Positions 16,857 to 25,053 of a stretch of DNA of 64,000 nucleotides are shown here, one piece after another (positions within the stretch are counted from its first letter, which is position 1; each line of letters opens with the position of its first letter). Source of the stretch: Pontibacillus salicampi (GTDB taxonomy: Bacteria; Bacillota; Bacilli; Bacillales; BH030062); assembly GCF_042434395.1 (NCBI RefSeq), contig NZ_JBHLTP010000008.1, positions 81,587-145,586 on the forward strand, in the 5' to 3' direction. A program made the position numbers and the translations under genes. Under the pieces are notes generated by a model, which saw only the letters and a list, made by a program, of their open reading frames with translations, was not told the origin of the DNA and ran no database searches.

Positions 16857-17249
16857 TCAACGTCTATCTTCTGGATCAGCTTCTGATCGCTTTTCCGCCA
16901 GCTCATGAACGTTTCCAAAGGGATCTTTAAATGCAATACGATCTCCATCTGGGAACCATTGTGGTTCATCACTCATTAGCTGAACTCCTCTTTCTTTCAA
17001 GTCTTTCATTTTCTCTCTTAAATTCGAGACCTCGAACGTTATGATGGTTGAGGATTCGTTCCAAATCTCAATGTTTGTGTCTTTTTCTGCCTTATGAAGA
17101 AGTAAGCGCATATCATTCCCCGTATCTACATCTACGGCTATTGGATAGGTGTTATATTGGTCCTTTACTTGTAAATCCAATACTTCTCTGTACCATTCCA
17201 TGGCAAAATCCAAGTCGCTTACATAAATATTAATGATACACATCTTCAT
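16857..17249 (-). CDS. VOC (glyoxalase/bleomycin-resistance fold) family protein
   Basis: 130 residues from the ATG at 17249, which GAAGGAGACG precedes on the minus strand. It contains two beta-alpha-beta-beta-beta half units: NIYVSDLDFAMEWYREVLDLQV at the N-terminus and TFEVSNLREKMKDLKERGVQL...FKDPFGNVHELAE in the second half, where E of HEL is the usual metal position. The family includes glyoxalase I, dioxygenases and antibiotic-binding proteins. Nothing in the sequence says which substrate is used. It appears to be transcribed alone. Confidence 0.85.
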   Translation of the reverse strand: MKMCIINIYVSDLDFAMEWYREVLDLQVKDQYNTYPIAVDVDTGNDMRLLLHKAEKDTNIEIWNESSTIITFEVSNLREKMKDLKERGVQLMSDEPQWFPDGDRIAFKDPFGNVHELAEKRSEADPEDRR

Positions 17250-17435
17250 TCGTATCGTCTCCTTCTAGATATAAGCTTTAGCAATTTTCTGGTGAGTAAT
17301 CGAATTGTAGTCTATTTTGTCTATATGTGAAATACCCTATCTGAAAAATAATAAAACAACACTTGCTATCATTGCTCAATAGACGAATGATTTGTTATTA
17401 ATATATAAAATAGTTCGTAAAATCATTTTTATGTA

Positions 17436-17463
17436 TTGATAATATTAGTGTGATTGTTATAAT
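17436..17463 (+). promoter_or_regulatory. Promoter of the xpt-pbuX leader
   Basis: TTGATA (17436-17441), 16-base spacer and a perfect TATAAT (17458-17463), placed about 25 bases before the riboswitch aptamer. Confidence 0.7.
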
Positions 17464-17486
17464 GAGAATAATTTCATATAACGGAT

Positions 17487-17559
17487 GTGCTCATATAATA
17501 GTGGAAATAAGGTCCACGAGTCTCTACCGAATGACCGTAAATCATTCGACTATGGGTAT
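17487..17559 (+). promoter_or_regulatory. Purine riboswitch aptamer, guanine class
   Basis: P1 arms GTGCTCATA (17487-17495) and TATGGGTAT (17551-17559) pair with some G-T pairs. Core strings TATAAT, GAGTCTCTACCG, CCGTAAAT and CGACTATGGG match the xpt aptamer. The C in CGACTAT is the specificity base that pairs with guanine; adenine riboswitches have T here. The downstream terminator completes an OFF switch in front of xpt. The rest of the interval 17250-17755 holds no gene. Confidence 0.95.
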
Positions 17560-17617
17560 GGCTTTTGTTCAGCTGCTTTGGATAGTAGTGTAAGCTTTAT
17601 GTTGATTATTCAAGAAG

Positions 17618-17662
17618 GCTCCATGAACAGTGCGATACTCGTGCTGTTCATGGAGCTTTTTT
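17618..17662 (+). terminator. Expression-platform terminator of the guanine riboswitch
   Basis: GCTCCATGAACAG (17618-17630) pairs with CTGTTCATGGAGC (17644-17656), followed by six T residues. It lies between the aptamer and xpt. Confidence 0.92.
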
Positions 17663-17755
17663 ATGTTTGTGACATATCTAACTTCCTAATCCATTTTCCA
17701 GTTAATGTACTCATATAGCACCCGTTTTATGCTATTCAAAGGAGGCTAAACCAGC

Positions 17756-18340
17756 ATGAAGCTAGTAGAAGAGAAAATAAAAGCAGAAGGTAAAGCATTA
17801 GACAGCCAAGTGTTAAAAGTGGATTCCTTTATGAATCATCAGGTGGATCCTAAGTTTATGAAGCAAATAGGAGATGCATTTGCCAAGGCGTTTCACGGCA
17901 AGAGGATTACTAAAATTCTGACCCTGGAATCTTCGGGTATAGCACCAGCAGTGATGACAGGGTTGGTATTAGGTGTACCTGTTCTATTTGGTAGGAAGAA
18001 GACATCGTTAACCTTACAAAATGGGCTGCTGAGCGCTGAAGTGTACTCTTTTACCAAACAAGAAAGCAGTACTATTTCTGTATCAGCTGAGTATCTTCAA
18101 CAGACTGACGTCGTGCTTATTATTGATGATTTCCTGGCAAATGGACAAGCTGCACTAGGCTTATTAGACATTTGTCGCCAAGCTGGGGCTGAGGTAGCCG
18201 GCATTGGAGCTGTAATAGAGAAAGTATTTCAGGATGGTGGTAGAAAGCTTAGGGAACAAGGAGTAATGGTGGAGTCCTTAGCTAAAATAACAGCTCTAGA
18301 GGAAGGGGAAGTGTTTTTTGAAGAGGAGGTAAAAGCATGA
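17756..18340 (+). CDS. xpt: Xanthine phosphoribosyltransferase
   Basis: 194 residues, the normal size. It converts xanthine plus PRPP to XMP for purine salvage in the cytosol. The PRPP-binding motif VVLIIDDFLANGQA is at 119-132, and ESSGIAPAVMTG (59-70) is the pyrophosphate-loop region of this subfamily. AAAGGAGGC precedes the ATG. The last four bases overlap the start of pbuX, so the two are translationally coupled. Both are controlled by the guanine riboswitch upstream. Confidence 0.96.
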   Translation: MKLVEEKIKAEGKALDSQVLKVDSFMNHQVDPKFMKQIGDAFAKAFHGKRITKILTLESSGIAPAVMTGLVLGVPVLFGRKKTSLTLQNGLLSAEVYSFTKQESSTISVSAEYLQQTDVVLIIDDFLANGQAALGLLDICRQAGAEVAGIGAVIEKVFQDGGRKLREQGVMVESLAKITALEEGEVFFEEEVKA

Positions 18341-19644
18341 AGCAGTTCTTTTCATTAGGTGCCATCGGACTACAACATGTATTAGCTATGTATGCGGGTG
18401 CTGTTATTGTTCCGCTGATTGTCGGCGCTGAGCTTGGCTTGAGTGGAGAGGAGCTAACGTATCTTGTCTCCATTGATTTATTGATGTGCGGAGTAGCAAC
18501 TATTCTACAGGCAATGAGCAACCGTTTCTTTGGCATTGGGCTGCCTGTCGTGTTAGGGTGCACCTTTACAGCAGTCGCACCAATGATTTCAATTGGGTCC
18601 TCCTATGGGATTACCGCTATATATGGAGCTGTCATATGTACTGGGTTGTTTATTGTTGTGAGCGCACCACTCTTCGGAAAACTAGTTAAATACTTTCCTC
18701 CGGTTGTAACAGGGTCTGTTGTAATGATTATTGGGATAACACTTATTCCTGTAGCCATGGATAATATTGCAGGAGGAGCTGAGAGCGAGAATTATGGGGC
18801 CATTCGAAACCTACTGCTAGCTGGAGGTGTTCTTAGTGCCATTATCGTCCTGCAGAAACTTTTTGCAGGCTTTGTGCGAGCAGTTTCTATCTTAATTGGA
18901 CTCGTTGGAGGTACAGTGGTCGCCGCCTTTATGGGAATGGTGGACTTTGCTCCGTTATGGGAAACAGCTTGGTTTCATTTTCCAAAGCCCTTTTATTTCG
19001 GGACACCGACCTTTGAGCTTGCCCCCATCATTACGATGATTCTAGTAGCTATTGTCAGCTTAGTAGAGTCAACTGGAGTATATTTCGCACTTGGAGATAT
19101 TTGTGAGCGTGAATTAGATGAAAAAGACATAGCGAAAGGCTACCGTGCAGAAGGAATCGCGATATTTTTTGGCGGTTTAATGAATGCCTTTCCTTATACA
19201 ACCTATTCCCAGAATGTCGGACTCGTCCAGTTATCCGGGGTTAGAAAACGGAATGTAATCTTTATTGCTGGCGGAATGTTAATCAGCATCGGGTTGATTC
19301 CAAAAATAGGAGCTATTACTACACTCATACCAGAGCCTGTATTAGGTGGAGCCATGATTCCAATGTTTGGGATGGTTATCGCATATGGTATTAAAATGTT
19401 AGGAAAGGTAAACCTTCAGGACCAGGAAAACCTTCTTATTATTGCTTGTTCCGTCGGGATGGGTCTTGGTGTTACCGTAGCACCTGATTTATTTAATAAG
19501 CTGCCTTCTCAAATTCAAATTCTTACAGATAACGGTATTGTTGCAGGAAGTTTTACAGCCTTCTTTTTGAATCTTTTCTTAAAAACAACCTCGCTCCGTT
19601 CTAGAAAAGAAAATGTCAAAACAACAGAGGATATAGCTTCATAA
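18337..19644 (+). CDS. pbuX: Xanthine permease (NCS2 family)
   Basis: 435-residue membrane transporter of the nucleobase:cation symporter-2 family. The N-terminus GLQHVLAMYAGAVIVPLIVG is typical. FPYTTYSQNVGLVQLSGV (about 285-302) is the NCS2 signature region, and ALGDICEREL marks the helix with substrate-binding residues. About 12-14 hydrophobic segments are expected. It imports xanthine for the product of xpt, with which it overlaps by four bases. I see no clear terminator hairpin after the gene. Confidence 0.95.
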   Translation: MKQFFSLGAIGLQHVLAMYAGAVIVPLIVGAELGLSGEELTYLVSIDLLMCGVATILQAMSNRFFGIGLPVVLGCTFTAVAPMISIGSSYGITAIYGAVICTGLFIVVSAPLFGKLVKYFPPVVTGSVVMIIGITLIPVAMDNIAGGAESENYGAIRNLLLAGGVLSAIIVLQKLFAGFVRAVSILIGLVGGTVVAAFMGMVDFAPLWETAWFHFPKPFYFGTPTFELAPIITMILVAIVSLVESTGVYFALGDICERELDEKDIAKGYRAEGIAIFFGGLMNAFPYTTYSQNVGLVQLSGVRKRNVIFIAGGMLISIGLIPKIGAITTLIPEPVLGGAMIPMFGMVIAYGIKMLGKVNLQDQENLLIIACSVGMGLGVTVAPDLFNKLPSQIQILTDNGIVAGSFTAFFLNLFLKTTSLRSRKENVKTTEDIAS

Positions 19645-19861
19645 TGAAGTAAAAGGACATGTTTTTGATACTCGCTGTTCATGGTACCCCTTTATGTTAA
19701 GGAATGGGTAAAGATCCGGACTATGTGAGTTGGTAAACTTTATTACAATTTTCTAAAGAAATGTTGAGATTCCCCAACCTTTTTTGTTTATCCGTTACAA
19801 TAGGTACAGTTCAACGTATTGTGTGACTTATTTTATATGACAGTGTAAAGGGGAAACGATT

Positions 19862-20221
19862 ATGATATATGAGGTCATTAAAGAGCATGTAAGTAATGAT
19901 CCCAACCCAATTCAACTACAGAAGGGTGATTACGTAACCTTTACTGATCGCTTAAGCGGTCCAGAAGGGTATGAACGATGGGTCTATTGTGTGAAGGAAG
20001 ATTCTGAACAAAAAGGATGGGTTCCTGAACAGGTTATTTATAAATATCACGATGAAAAAGGTATCATCATGAGAGACTATATTGCAAAAGAATTGAACGT
20101 TCAATCTGGGGATAAATTTCAAATCATTGAAGAGCTGAACGGGTGGGTTTGGGGCAAGCTGATTCCTTCCAATGAAAAAGGCTGGCTTCCAAAAGACCAC
20201 CTCGAGCCAAGCAGGGAATAG
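19862..20221 (+). CDS. Protein with two SH3-like repeats
   Basis: 119 residues. Two similar halves can be seen, each ending with a tryptophan-proline block: LQKGDYVTFTDR...KGWVPEQVI (about 20-60) and VQSGDKFQIIEE...KGWLPKDHL (about 80-115). This is a tandem variant SH3 or ligand-binding SH3 arrangement as in small Bacillus proteins of unknown function. There is no signal peptide, so it is probably cytosolic. AAAGGGGAAACG precedes the ATG. It is a single-gene unit between pbuX and ytoP. Confidence 0.75.
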   Translation: MIYEVIKEHVSNDPNPIQLQKGDYVTFTDRLSGPEGYERWVYCVKEDSEQKGWVPEQVIYKYHDEKGIIMRDYIAKELNVQSGDKFQIIEELNGWVWGKLIPSNEKGWLPKDHLEPSRE

Positions 20222-20236
20222 ACCATACAAATGCTT

Positions 20237-20273
20237 AAGCAACATACAGGGACTACACTGTGTGTTGCTTTTT
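20237..20273 (+). terminator. Terminator after the SH3-repeat gene
   Basis: AAGCAACATACAG (20237-20249) pairs with CTGTGTGTTGCTT (20258-20270) with one T-G pair, then a T run. Confidence 0.88.
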
Positions 20274-20551
20274 ACATTCTATCTGGAAATGAATGGTGTT
20301 AGGGATTAGTATAAAGTTCCCTTATTCCCTATGACCTCGTCTCATCTTATGTTTCGAGGAAGTTTCGCATTTTTTGAGCCATACTTTTGCTATATTGGTG
20401 TGAACGGACTTCGAAACTCTCTTAATGATTCAGTATACTGGCTATTTAAAATGTAAATAGAAACTGCTGGAGGTGGGGTTGGTATAGGATGATGGTCATT
20501 AGGGATGGATATTGGTATGATAGGTGCAAATAGCTAAGGAGGCTGATGAGG

Positions 20552-21610
20552 ATGGAAAAGAGCCAACAGGATTTTTTGTTTGAATTGCTACATACCGCTA
20601 GTCCATCAAGCATGGAAATGAACATACAGAAGAAGTGGATGAATTATGTGAAGCCGTTTGCTGATGAAATTAGAACTGATAACGCAGGTAATGTAATTGG
20701 TGTACTAAACCCGGAGGCTGATTTCACCATTTTACTTGCAGGACATTCAGATGAGATTGCACTTGTCGTCAATCGAATAGATGATAATGGCTTCCTTTAC
20801 ATTGATAAGATGGGAGGTATTAATCCTAAAGCAGCTGTCGGGATGAAGGTGACCATATTAGGCCATGGGGGAAATCTCACAGGTGTAGTAGGGGTTAATG
20901 CTCAACACCATGGTGGATTAAAAGGAGATTTCGACTTAGAAGATGTATTCATTGACTGTGGAGCTCAGTCAAAGGAAGAAGTGGAGAAGTATGTTCAAAT
21001 TGGGGACCTTGCTGTTTATAAGAGAGAACCAGAAATATTAATGGATCGCTACATATCTGGTCGAGGGCTTGATAATCGAACGGGAGCATTTATCGTAGCT
21101 GAAGTCCTACGCAGACTATCAGAGAAGGATATTCAGGTCGGAGTATATGCAGCAAGCACTGTCAATGAGGAGACTAACATGGGAGGAGCCTATTTTGCAG
21201 CGGCGGGTCTAAATCCAACCATGGCTATTGCTGTTGATGTTACGTTTGCAACGGATTATCCAAATGTGAATACTCGAAAATATGGAGATGTCCGGTTAGA
21301 GAAAGGACCAGTGTTAGCTAAAGGAGCTCCTATTAACCGTAAAATTAACCAACTATTAGAAAAAGCAGCACGCTCTTTGGATATGAAGGTGCAATACGAA
21401 TTGACTCCTCGTATGACTGGTACAGATGCAGATAAAATGCGTTTAACTGGACGAGGAGTACCGATTAGCTTAGTTTCATTACCGTTACGCTATATGCATT
21501 CACCAGTTGAAACGGCTAGTATGCAAGATATAGAAGAAGAGATACAATTACTAGTTTCCATGATTGAAAATATGACCGGAAAAGAAAGCCTTAATCCTTT
21601 AGACGAGTAG
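20552..21610 (+). CDS. ytoP: M42 family glutamyl/leucyl aminopeptidase (YtoP-like)
   Basis: 352 residues from the ATG at 20552, nine bases after AAGGAGG; the ATG at 20546 is too near that site. It is a dinuclear metallo-aminopeptidase of the TET/FrvX type that forms large tetrahedral particles and trims peptides. Metal and catalytic residues appear in order: H65 and D67 in AGHSDEIA, the bridging Asp in GRGLDNRTG (near 174), the Glu pair in NEETNMGG (near 206), Asp in VDVTFATD and the last His in YMHSPVE (near 316). Compared with B. subtilis YtoP the length is normal. Confidence 0.92.
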   Translation: MEKSQQDFLFELLHTASPSSMEMNIQKKWMNYVKPFADEIRTDNAGNVIGVLNPEADFTILLAGHSDEIALVVNRIDDNGFLYIDKMGGINPKAAVGMKVTILGHGGNLTGVVGVNAQHHGGLKGDFDLEDVFIDCGAQSKEEVEKYVQIGDLAVYKREPEILMDRYISGRGLDNRTGAFIVAEVLRRLSEKDIQVGVYAASTVNEETNMGGAYFAAAGLNPTMAIAVDVTFATDYPNVNTRKYGDVRLEKGPVLAKGAPINRKINQLLEKAARSLDMKVQYELTPRMTGTDADKMRLTGRGVPISLVSLPLRYMHSPVETASMQDIEEEIQLLVSMIENMTGKESLNPLDE

Positions 21611-21696
21611 AGGTTACCTTTAATTCAAAACTTTTTGCTGTTCAAATGATAACTTTTTTATTATAATGAGAATTGTAGTCAATTAAATACGATTCC

Positions 21697-21840
21697 ATCT
21701 TCGGGGCAGGGTGAAATTCCCGACCGACGGTAAGGAGCCCACTTGGTGTTCTAAGTCCGTGACCCGGGAGGCCGAATAGGCCAAGCGGTGGACCTGGTGA
21801 GAGACCAGGACCGACAGTTACAGTCTGGATGGGAGAAGAT
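21697..21840 (+). promoter_or_regulatory. FMN riboswitch (RFN element) controlling ribU
   Basis: P1 arms ATCTTC (21697-21702) and GAAGAT (21835-21840). Conserved core blocks are GGGGCAGGGTGAAATTCC, CCGACGGT, AGTCCGTGACCCG, GGTGGACCTGGTGAGA, CCGACAGTTACAGTCTGGAT and GGGAGAAGAT. An upstream TATAAT (21662-21667) is the likely -10 box. Binding of FMN should favour the downstream terminator and switch off riboflavin uptake. Confidence 0.97.
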
Positions 21841-21892
21841 GCTGAGCGAAAAATAGGTATGTCTATACCTCTATTTCCTAATGTCTTTTTTA

Positions 21893-21928
21893 CCCCTGAA
21901 GTGTTTTATTAATACTTGAGGGGTTTTT
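21893..21928 (+). terminator. Terminator of the FMN riboswitch
   Basis: CCCCTGAAGT (21893-21902) pairs with ACTTGAGGGG (21914-21923), with one mismatch, followed by five T residues. Confidence 0.85.
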
Positions 21929-22002
21929 GATGTTTATGGATTAGGAAACGCTCACCTTCATCTGGGATGTGAATCGGCTATAAAAGATGAAGGAGGAGAT
22001 CG

Positions 22003-22584
22003 ATGATGCAACCAAGCAAAGGGCGCTCATCAAAGCTATTAAAACTCATCACACTATCCTTGATGAGTACTATTTCTGTATTATTAATGCTACTAGATTT
22101 TCCATTGCCATTTATACCTGCGTTTCTAAAGGTGGATTTCAGTGATATTCCCGCACTGTTTGCGGCTTTATTATTCTCACCCGTTGCAGGGATTGTGGTA
22201 GAAGGGATTAAGAACCTTCTCCACTTCGCATTAGGAAGCGGCGACCCGATTGGAGCCTTTGCAAATTTCTTTGCAGGCCTGCTATTCATTCTGCCAGTTT
22301 CCGTACTATATCATCGCTATAATAGTGTTAAGAGTATGGTTTCCGGATTAGTTACCGGAACGGTTATTATGGCAATAGGAATGTCTTTCCTTAATTACTT
22401 CATTGTCTTACCAGCTTACTCTTGGTTGATGGGCTTTGAACTAGAGGGATCGAAGCTTGTATATATTACTGCAGGTATTATTCCGTTTAATGTTGTAAAA
22501 GGGCTTATGATCGGTTTGTTATTTGTGCCGCTCTTTATGAAGCTCAAACCATGGTTTGATCAAAAACGTGTAAATGTTACGTAG
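22003..22584 (+). CDS. ribU: Riboflavin transporter RibU (ECF S component)
   Basis: 193 residues and about six membrane segments. FLKVDFSDIPALFAALLFSP (about 42-61) is typical of RibU/YpaA. It binds riboflavin and works with the shared ECF energizing module (EcfT and two ATPases), which is encoded elsewhere. Two ATG codons (22003, 22006) follow GAAGGAGGAG; either could be used. The FMN riboswitch just upstream confirms the substrate. A strong terminator follows, so it is a single-gene unit. Confidence 0.95.
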   Translation: MMQPSKGRSSKLLKLITLSLMSTISVLLMLLDFPLPFIPAFLKVDFSDIPALFAALLFSPVAGIVVEGIKNLLHFALGSGDPIGAFANFFAGLLFILPVSVLYHRYNSVKSMVSGLVTGTVIMAIGMSFLNYFIVLPAYSWLMGFELEGSKLVYITAGIIPFNVVKGLMIGLLFVPLFMKLKPWFDQKRVNVT

Positions 22585-22591
22585 AGAATAT

Positions 22592-22635
22592 AAATAATAA
22601 AAGCAGCTGCGATGTCGCAGCTGCTTTTATTATTT
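22592..22635. terminator. Bidirectional terminator between ribU and yteA
   Basis: A 19-bp perfect stem, AAATAATAAAAGCAGCTGC (22592-22610) with its complement at 22617-22635, and a 6-base loop. Confidence 0.9.
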
Positions 22636-22698
22636 CTTCTAGAGTCAGGGTATGGTGCGCTTAAATTGGCTGTAAATGCAGTCTGGTTAAGGGTTTTG

Positions 22699-23064
22699 TT
22701 AATCTTCTTGTTCTTCCACAAGGTACCTTGCAGTTGGCATAGCTTCTAAACGTTCATATGGAATTGGTTTTCCAGAATGTTCGGAATATCCATACGTACC
22801 ATTTTCAATTCGACGGAAGGCAGCATTAATTTCTGCTAATTGACCTTGTGCATGCTCATTTAGCGTATAATCCTTATCCCTTTCAAATTTTTCTGTTCCT
22901 AAATCGCCAGGGTGGTTATCTACATCTGATAATTCTCCAACGGAGTTTTCAGGGTACCCTTCACCATTCTCGTATCCTTTATGATTGTGCAGCTCTTTCT
23001 CCACACTTGTTTTCATTTCCTGTAATCTTTGCTTTAAAGTTGCAATTTGTTTATCTGATAACAT
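22699..23064 (-). CDS. yteA: TraR/DksA-type protein YteA, without zinc-finger cysteines
   Basis: 121 residues from the ATG at 23064, which AAAGGGGC precedes at good spacing; the TTG at 23070 is too close. An N-terminal coiled coil (about 3-30) leads to a central acidic region (EGYPENSVGELSDVDNHPGD) and the C-terminal DksA/TraR-like block IENGTYGYSEHSGKPIPYER. In zinc-binding members this block reads CxxC...CxxC; here there are no cysteines at all, as in B. subtilis YteA-type proteins. It is therefore a zinc-free member. Its function is not well known; spore or stress regulation is possible. Confidence 0.85.
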   Translation of the reverse strand: MLSDKQIATLKQRLQEMKTSVEKELHNHKGYENGEGYPENSVGELSDVDNHPGDLGTEKFERDKDYTLNEHAQGQLAEINAAFRRIENGTYGYSEHSGKPIPYERLEAMPTARYLVEEQED

Positions 23065-23102
23065 ATTCAAAGCCCCTTTCTAAGTAGTGATAGTGGGGAG
23101 CT

Positions 23103-23492
23103 TTATTTTCTAGGCACAACTCCAACAGTACACCTGGATGTACAGATTAATTCGTCCTCTTCATCCACAATCTGTATTTGCCAGACTAGTGTGCTTTTAC
23201 CCACATGCACAGGCTCAGCCACCGCGTAAACTGTACCATTGCGTTTGCTACGGATATGGTTGGCATTTATTTCGATGCCAAACACCTTGTTCTCCTCTGC
23301 ATTGACATGCAGGAAAGAGCCAATGCTTGCAGCCGTCTCGGCGAGAGCGACGCTTGCTCCCCCATGTAAATAGCCTAATGGCTGATGGGTGCGATGATCG
23401 ACTGGCATGGATAGCACCACTTTTTCCTTTTTCATGGAGACCTCTTCTATCCCTAAAGCTCCCAGCATTGAGTTTTTATAATCCATTTCCAT
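23103..23492 (-). CDS. yuxO: Hotdog-fold thioesterase (PaaI/YuxO family), candidate DHNA-CoA hydrolase
   Basis: 129 residues from the ATG at 23492, after GAAAGGAAG. It is a single hotdog domain. HGG at 43-45 and E52 (GGASVALAETAAS) are the catalytic positions of the PaaI/4HBT-II group. Proteins of this group hydrolyse acyl-CoA thioesters. Menaquinone synthesis needs a thioesterase to release 1,4-dihydroxy-2-naphthoate from its CoA ester, and this gene stands next to menA and faces the menFDHB genes. The role as DHNA-CoA hydrolase (MenI) is inferred from location and family. Confidence 0.85.
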   Translation of the reverse strand: MEMDYKNSMLGALGIEEVSMKKEKVVLSMPVDHRTHQPLGYLHGGASVALAETAASIGSFLHVNAEENKVFGIEINANHIRSKRNGTVYAVAEPVHVGKSTLVWQIQIVDEEDELICTSRCTVGVVPRK

Positions 23493-23845
23493 TGTTCATC
23501 TTCCTTTCTATCTTATTCCACACACATAAAATGCCAAACCTCTTGGCTATGTAATGTATTCCAGTATTATCTCTGTAAATCCTCCCTACAACTATACATT
23601 TGCCTTCGAAAGAGTTTCTCTGAAAATATACTAATAGCTATAGGGTGGAGGTCTACGTCAATCCATGCTTAAGTGAAGCGAAAGGAAGTGGCTATGTGAG
23701 TTTTACCTTTATGTAATGGAACACAAAACATGTAGAAAGAATGAGCCCAACGCTCCAAAAAAAGCTCCCAATCCTTAAAGGTGGATGGGAGCTTTTGTTT
23801 CTTCTTATTATTAGGATACTCAAATAAGTATTCCAATGCTTGTCC
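23493..23845. other. Gene-free interval between the thioesterase gene and menA
   Basis: It holds the menA terminator (23758-23800) and presumably the promoter of the thioesterase gene. I find no supported open frame in it. Confidence 0.6.
23758..23800 (-). terminator. menA terminator
   Basis: AAAAGCTCCCAATCC (23760-23774) pairs with GGATGGGAGCTTTT (23783-23796) with one bulged A. On the minus strand a T run follows the stem. Confidence 0.82.
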
Positions 23846-24793
23846 TCATAGAGAAAAGGGTATAATTAATTGAAGCAATAACGAAATACCTAATAAAAAA
23901 CCGAAAATAGTATTGGTTTGTGCTGTGAATTTCATAGCCGGTAACATTTTGATAGGTGATTCGTTATCTGCAAATCCGTTAACTGCTTTGATTGCTTTTG
24001 GTGCGCTGAGCCCAACGATTAAGGACCATATTGGTAATATACTAAATAGGATAAGCAGGATGACGGTTCCAAAAGCCGAGCTGAACAGAACGGATAGAAA
24101 AATAACAGCACGATCATGGCCTAATAAAATGGCCATTGTTTTTCGACCGTTTTCTTTGTCGCCCTCTAGGTCGCGAATGTTGTTAGCTAACAGAATGGCT
24201 CCAATTAATAATGCTACAGGGATGGAAACCAGAATTACTGTACCTGTAATAGAAAGAGTTTGGATATAATAGCTAATACCAATAATGACAGTTCCCATGA
24301 AAAATCCAGACACTATTTCTCCAAAGGGTGTATATGCAATTGGGTAAGGACCGCCGGTGTAGAAATACCCAAAGGCCATGGAAATAGCTCCGATTGCAGC
24401 AATCCACCAGCTTGTAGCAATACAAATATACACGCCGAGCAGTATCGCTATTCCGAAAAAGCTTAAGGCTAAATATAAAATTTTGTTCGGGTGAATTCCA
24501 TCACGAACAATTGCACCACCTATTCCAATGGATTCTTCTGTATCTAAGCCACGAACAAAGTCATAATATTCATTGAACATGTTCGTCGCTGCCTGTATTA
24601 AAATGGATGCCAACAGCATTGCTAAAAATAGCATAACATTTACAGATTCCTCTAAACTGGCCAAGGCGGTACCAACAAATACAGGAACAAAAGCAGCTGT
24701 TAGCGTGTGTGGACGTAAAAGCCTCCACCATACTTGCCAGCCTTTTCGTTCGTTCAATGCTGATCGTATTTCATCTTTCTTTATGCTCTGCAT
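23846..24793 (-). CDS. menA: 1,4-dihydroxy-2-naphthoate polyprenyltransferase MenA
   Basis: 315 residues with about eight or nine membrane helices, UbiA superfamily. It attaches the polyprenyl chain to DHNA in the membrane, giving demethylmenaquinone. The first prenyl-diphosphate/Mg motif NEYYDFVRGLD is at 74-84 and the second, NNIRDLEGDKENGRK, near 203-217. The gene is divergent from menF, and the two starts are about 260 bases apart. A terminator follows it. Confidence 0.95.
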   Translation of the reverse strand: MQSIKKDEIRSALNERKGWQVWWRLLRPHTLTAAFVPVFVGTALASLEESVNVMLFLAMLLASILIQAATNMFNEYYDFVRGLDTEESIGIGGAIVRDGIHPNKILYLALSFFGIAILLGVYICIATSWWIAAIGAISMAFGYFYTGGPYPIAYTPFGEIVSGFFMGTVIIGISYYIQTLSITGTVILVSIPVALLIGAILLANNIRDLEGDKENGRKTMAILLGHDRAVIFLSVLFSSAFGTVILLILFSILPIWSLIVGLSAPKAIKAVNGFADNESPIKMLPAMKFTAQTNTIFGFLLGISLLLQLIIPFSL

Positions 24794-25053
24794 TTTTGTC
24801 TCTCCCTTGGGGGTCAGAACTTCACTAATTGCCCATACTTTAGTTTAGGCAAACAGGTTTAGCCTGTCAATTGCTTGAAGCAACAATCGAAAGTTTCTAC
24901 GATATTGGAGGGAAATGTAGGCATATCTTGAGGAATATCACGAAACAGCATACAATAAGAATGGGAAATTATGAACAAACGATTATTTTTCGATATAATG
25001 AAATGGTCATATTATTTAAGAATGATAGTCCCTGTTGATTGGAGGGCGAGATT

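Noticed and set aside
16475..16972. 165-residue minus-strand frame between yugO and the VOC gene
   Set aside because: It overlaps both genes in another frame, has erratic composition, and lacks a ribosome binding site. It is not mstX-like.
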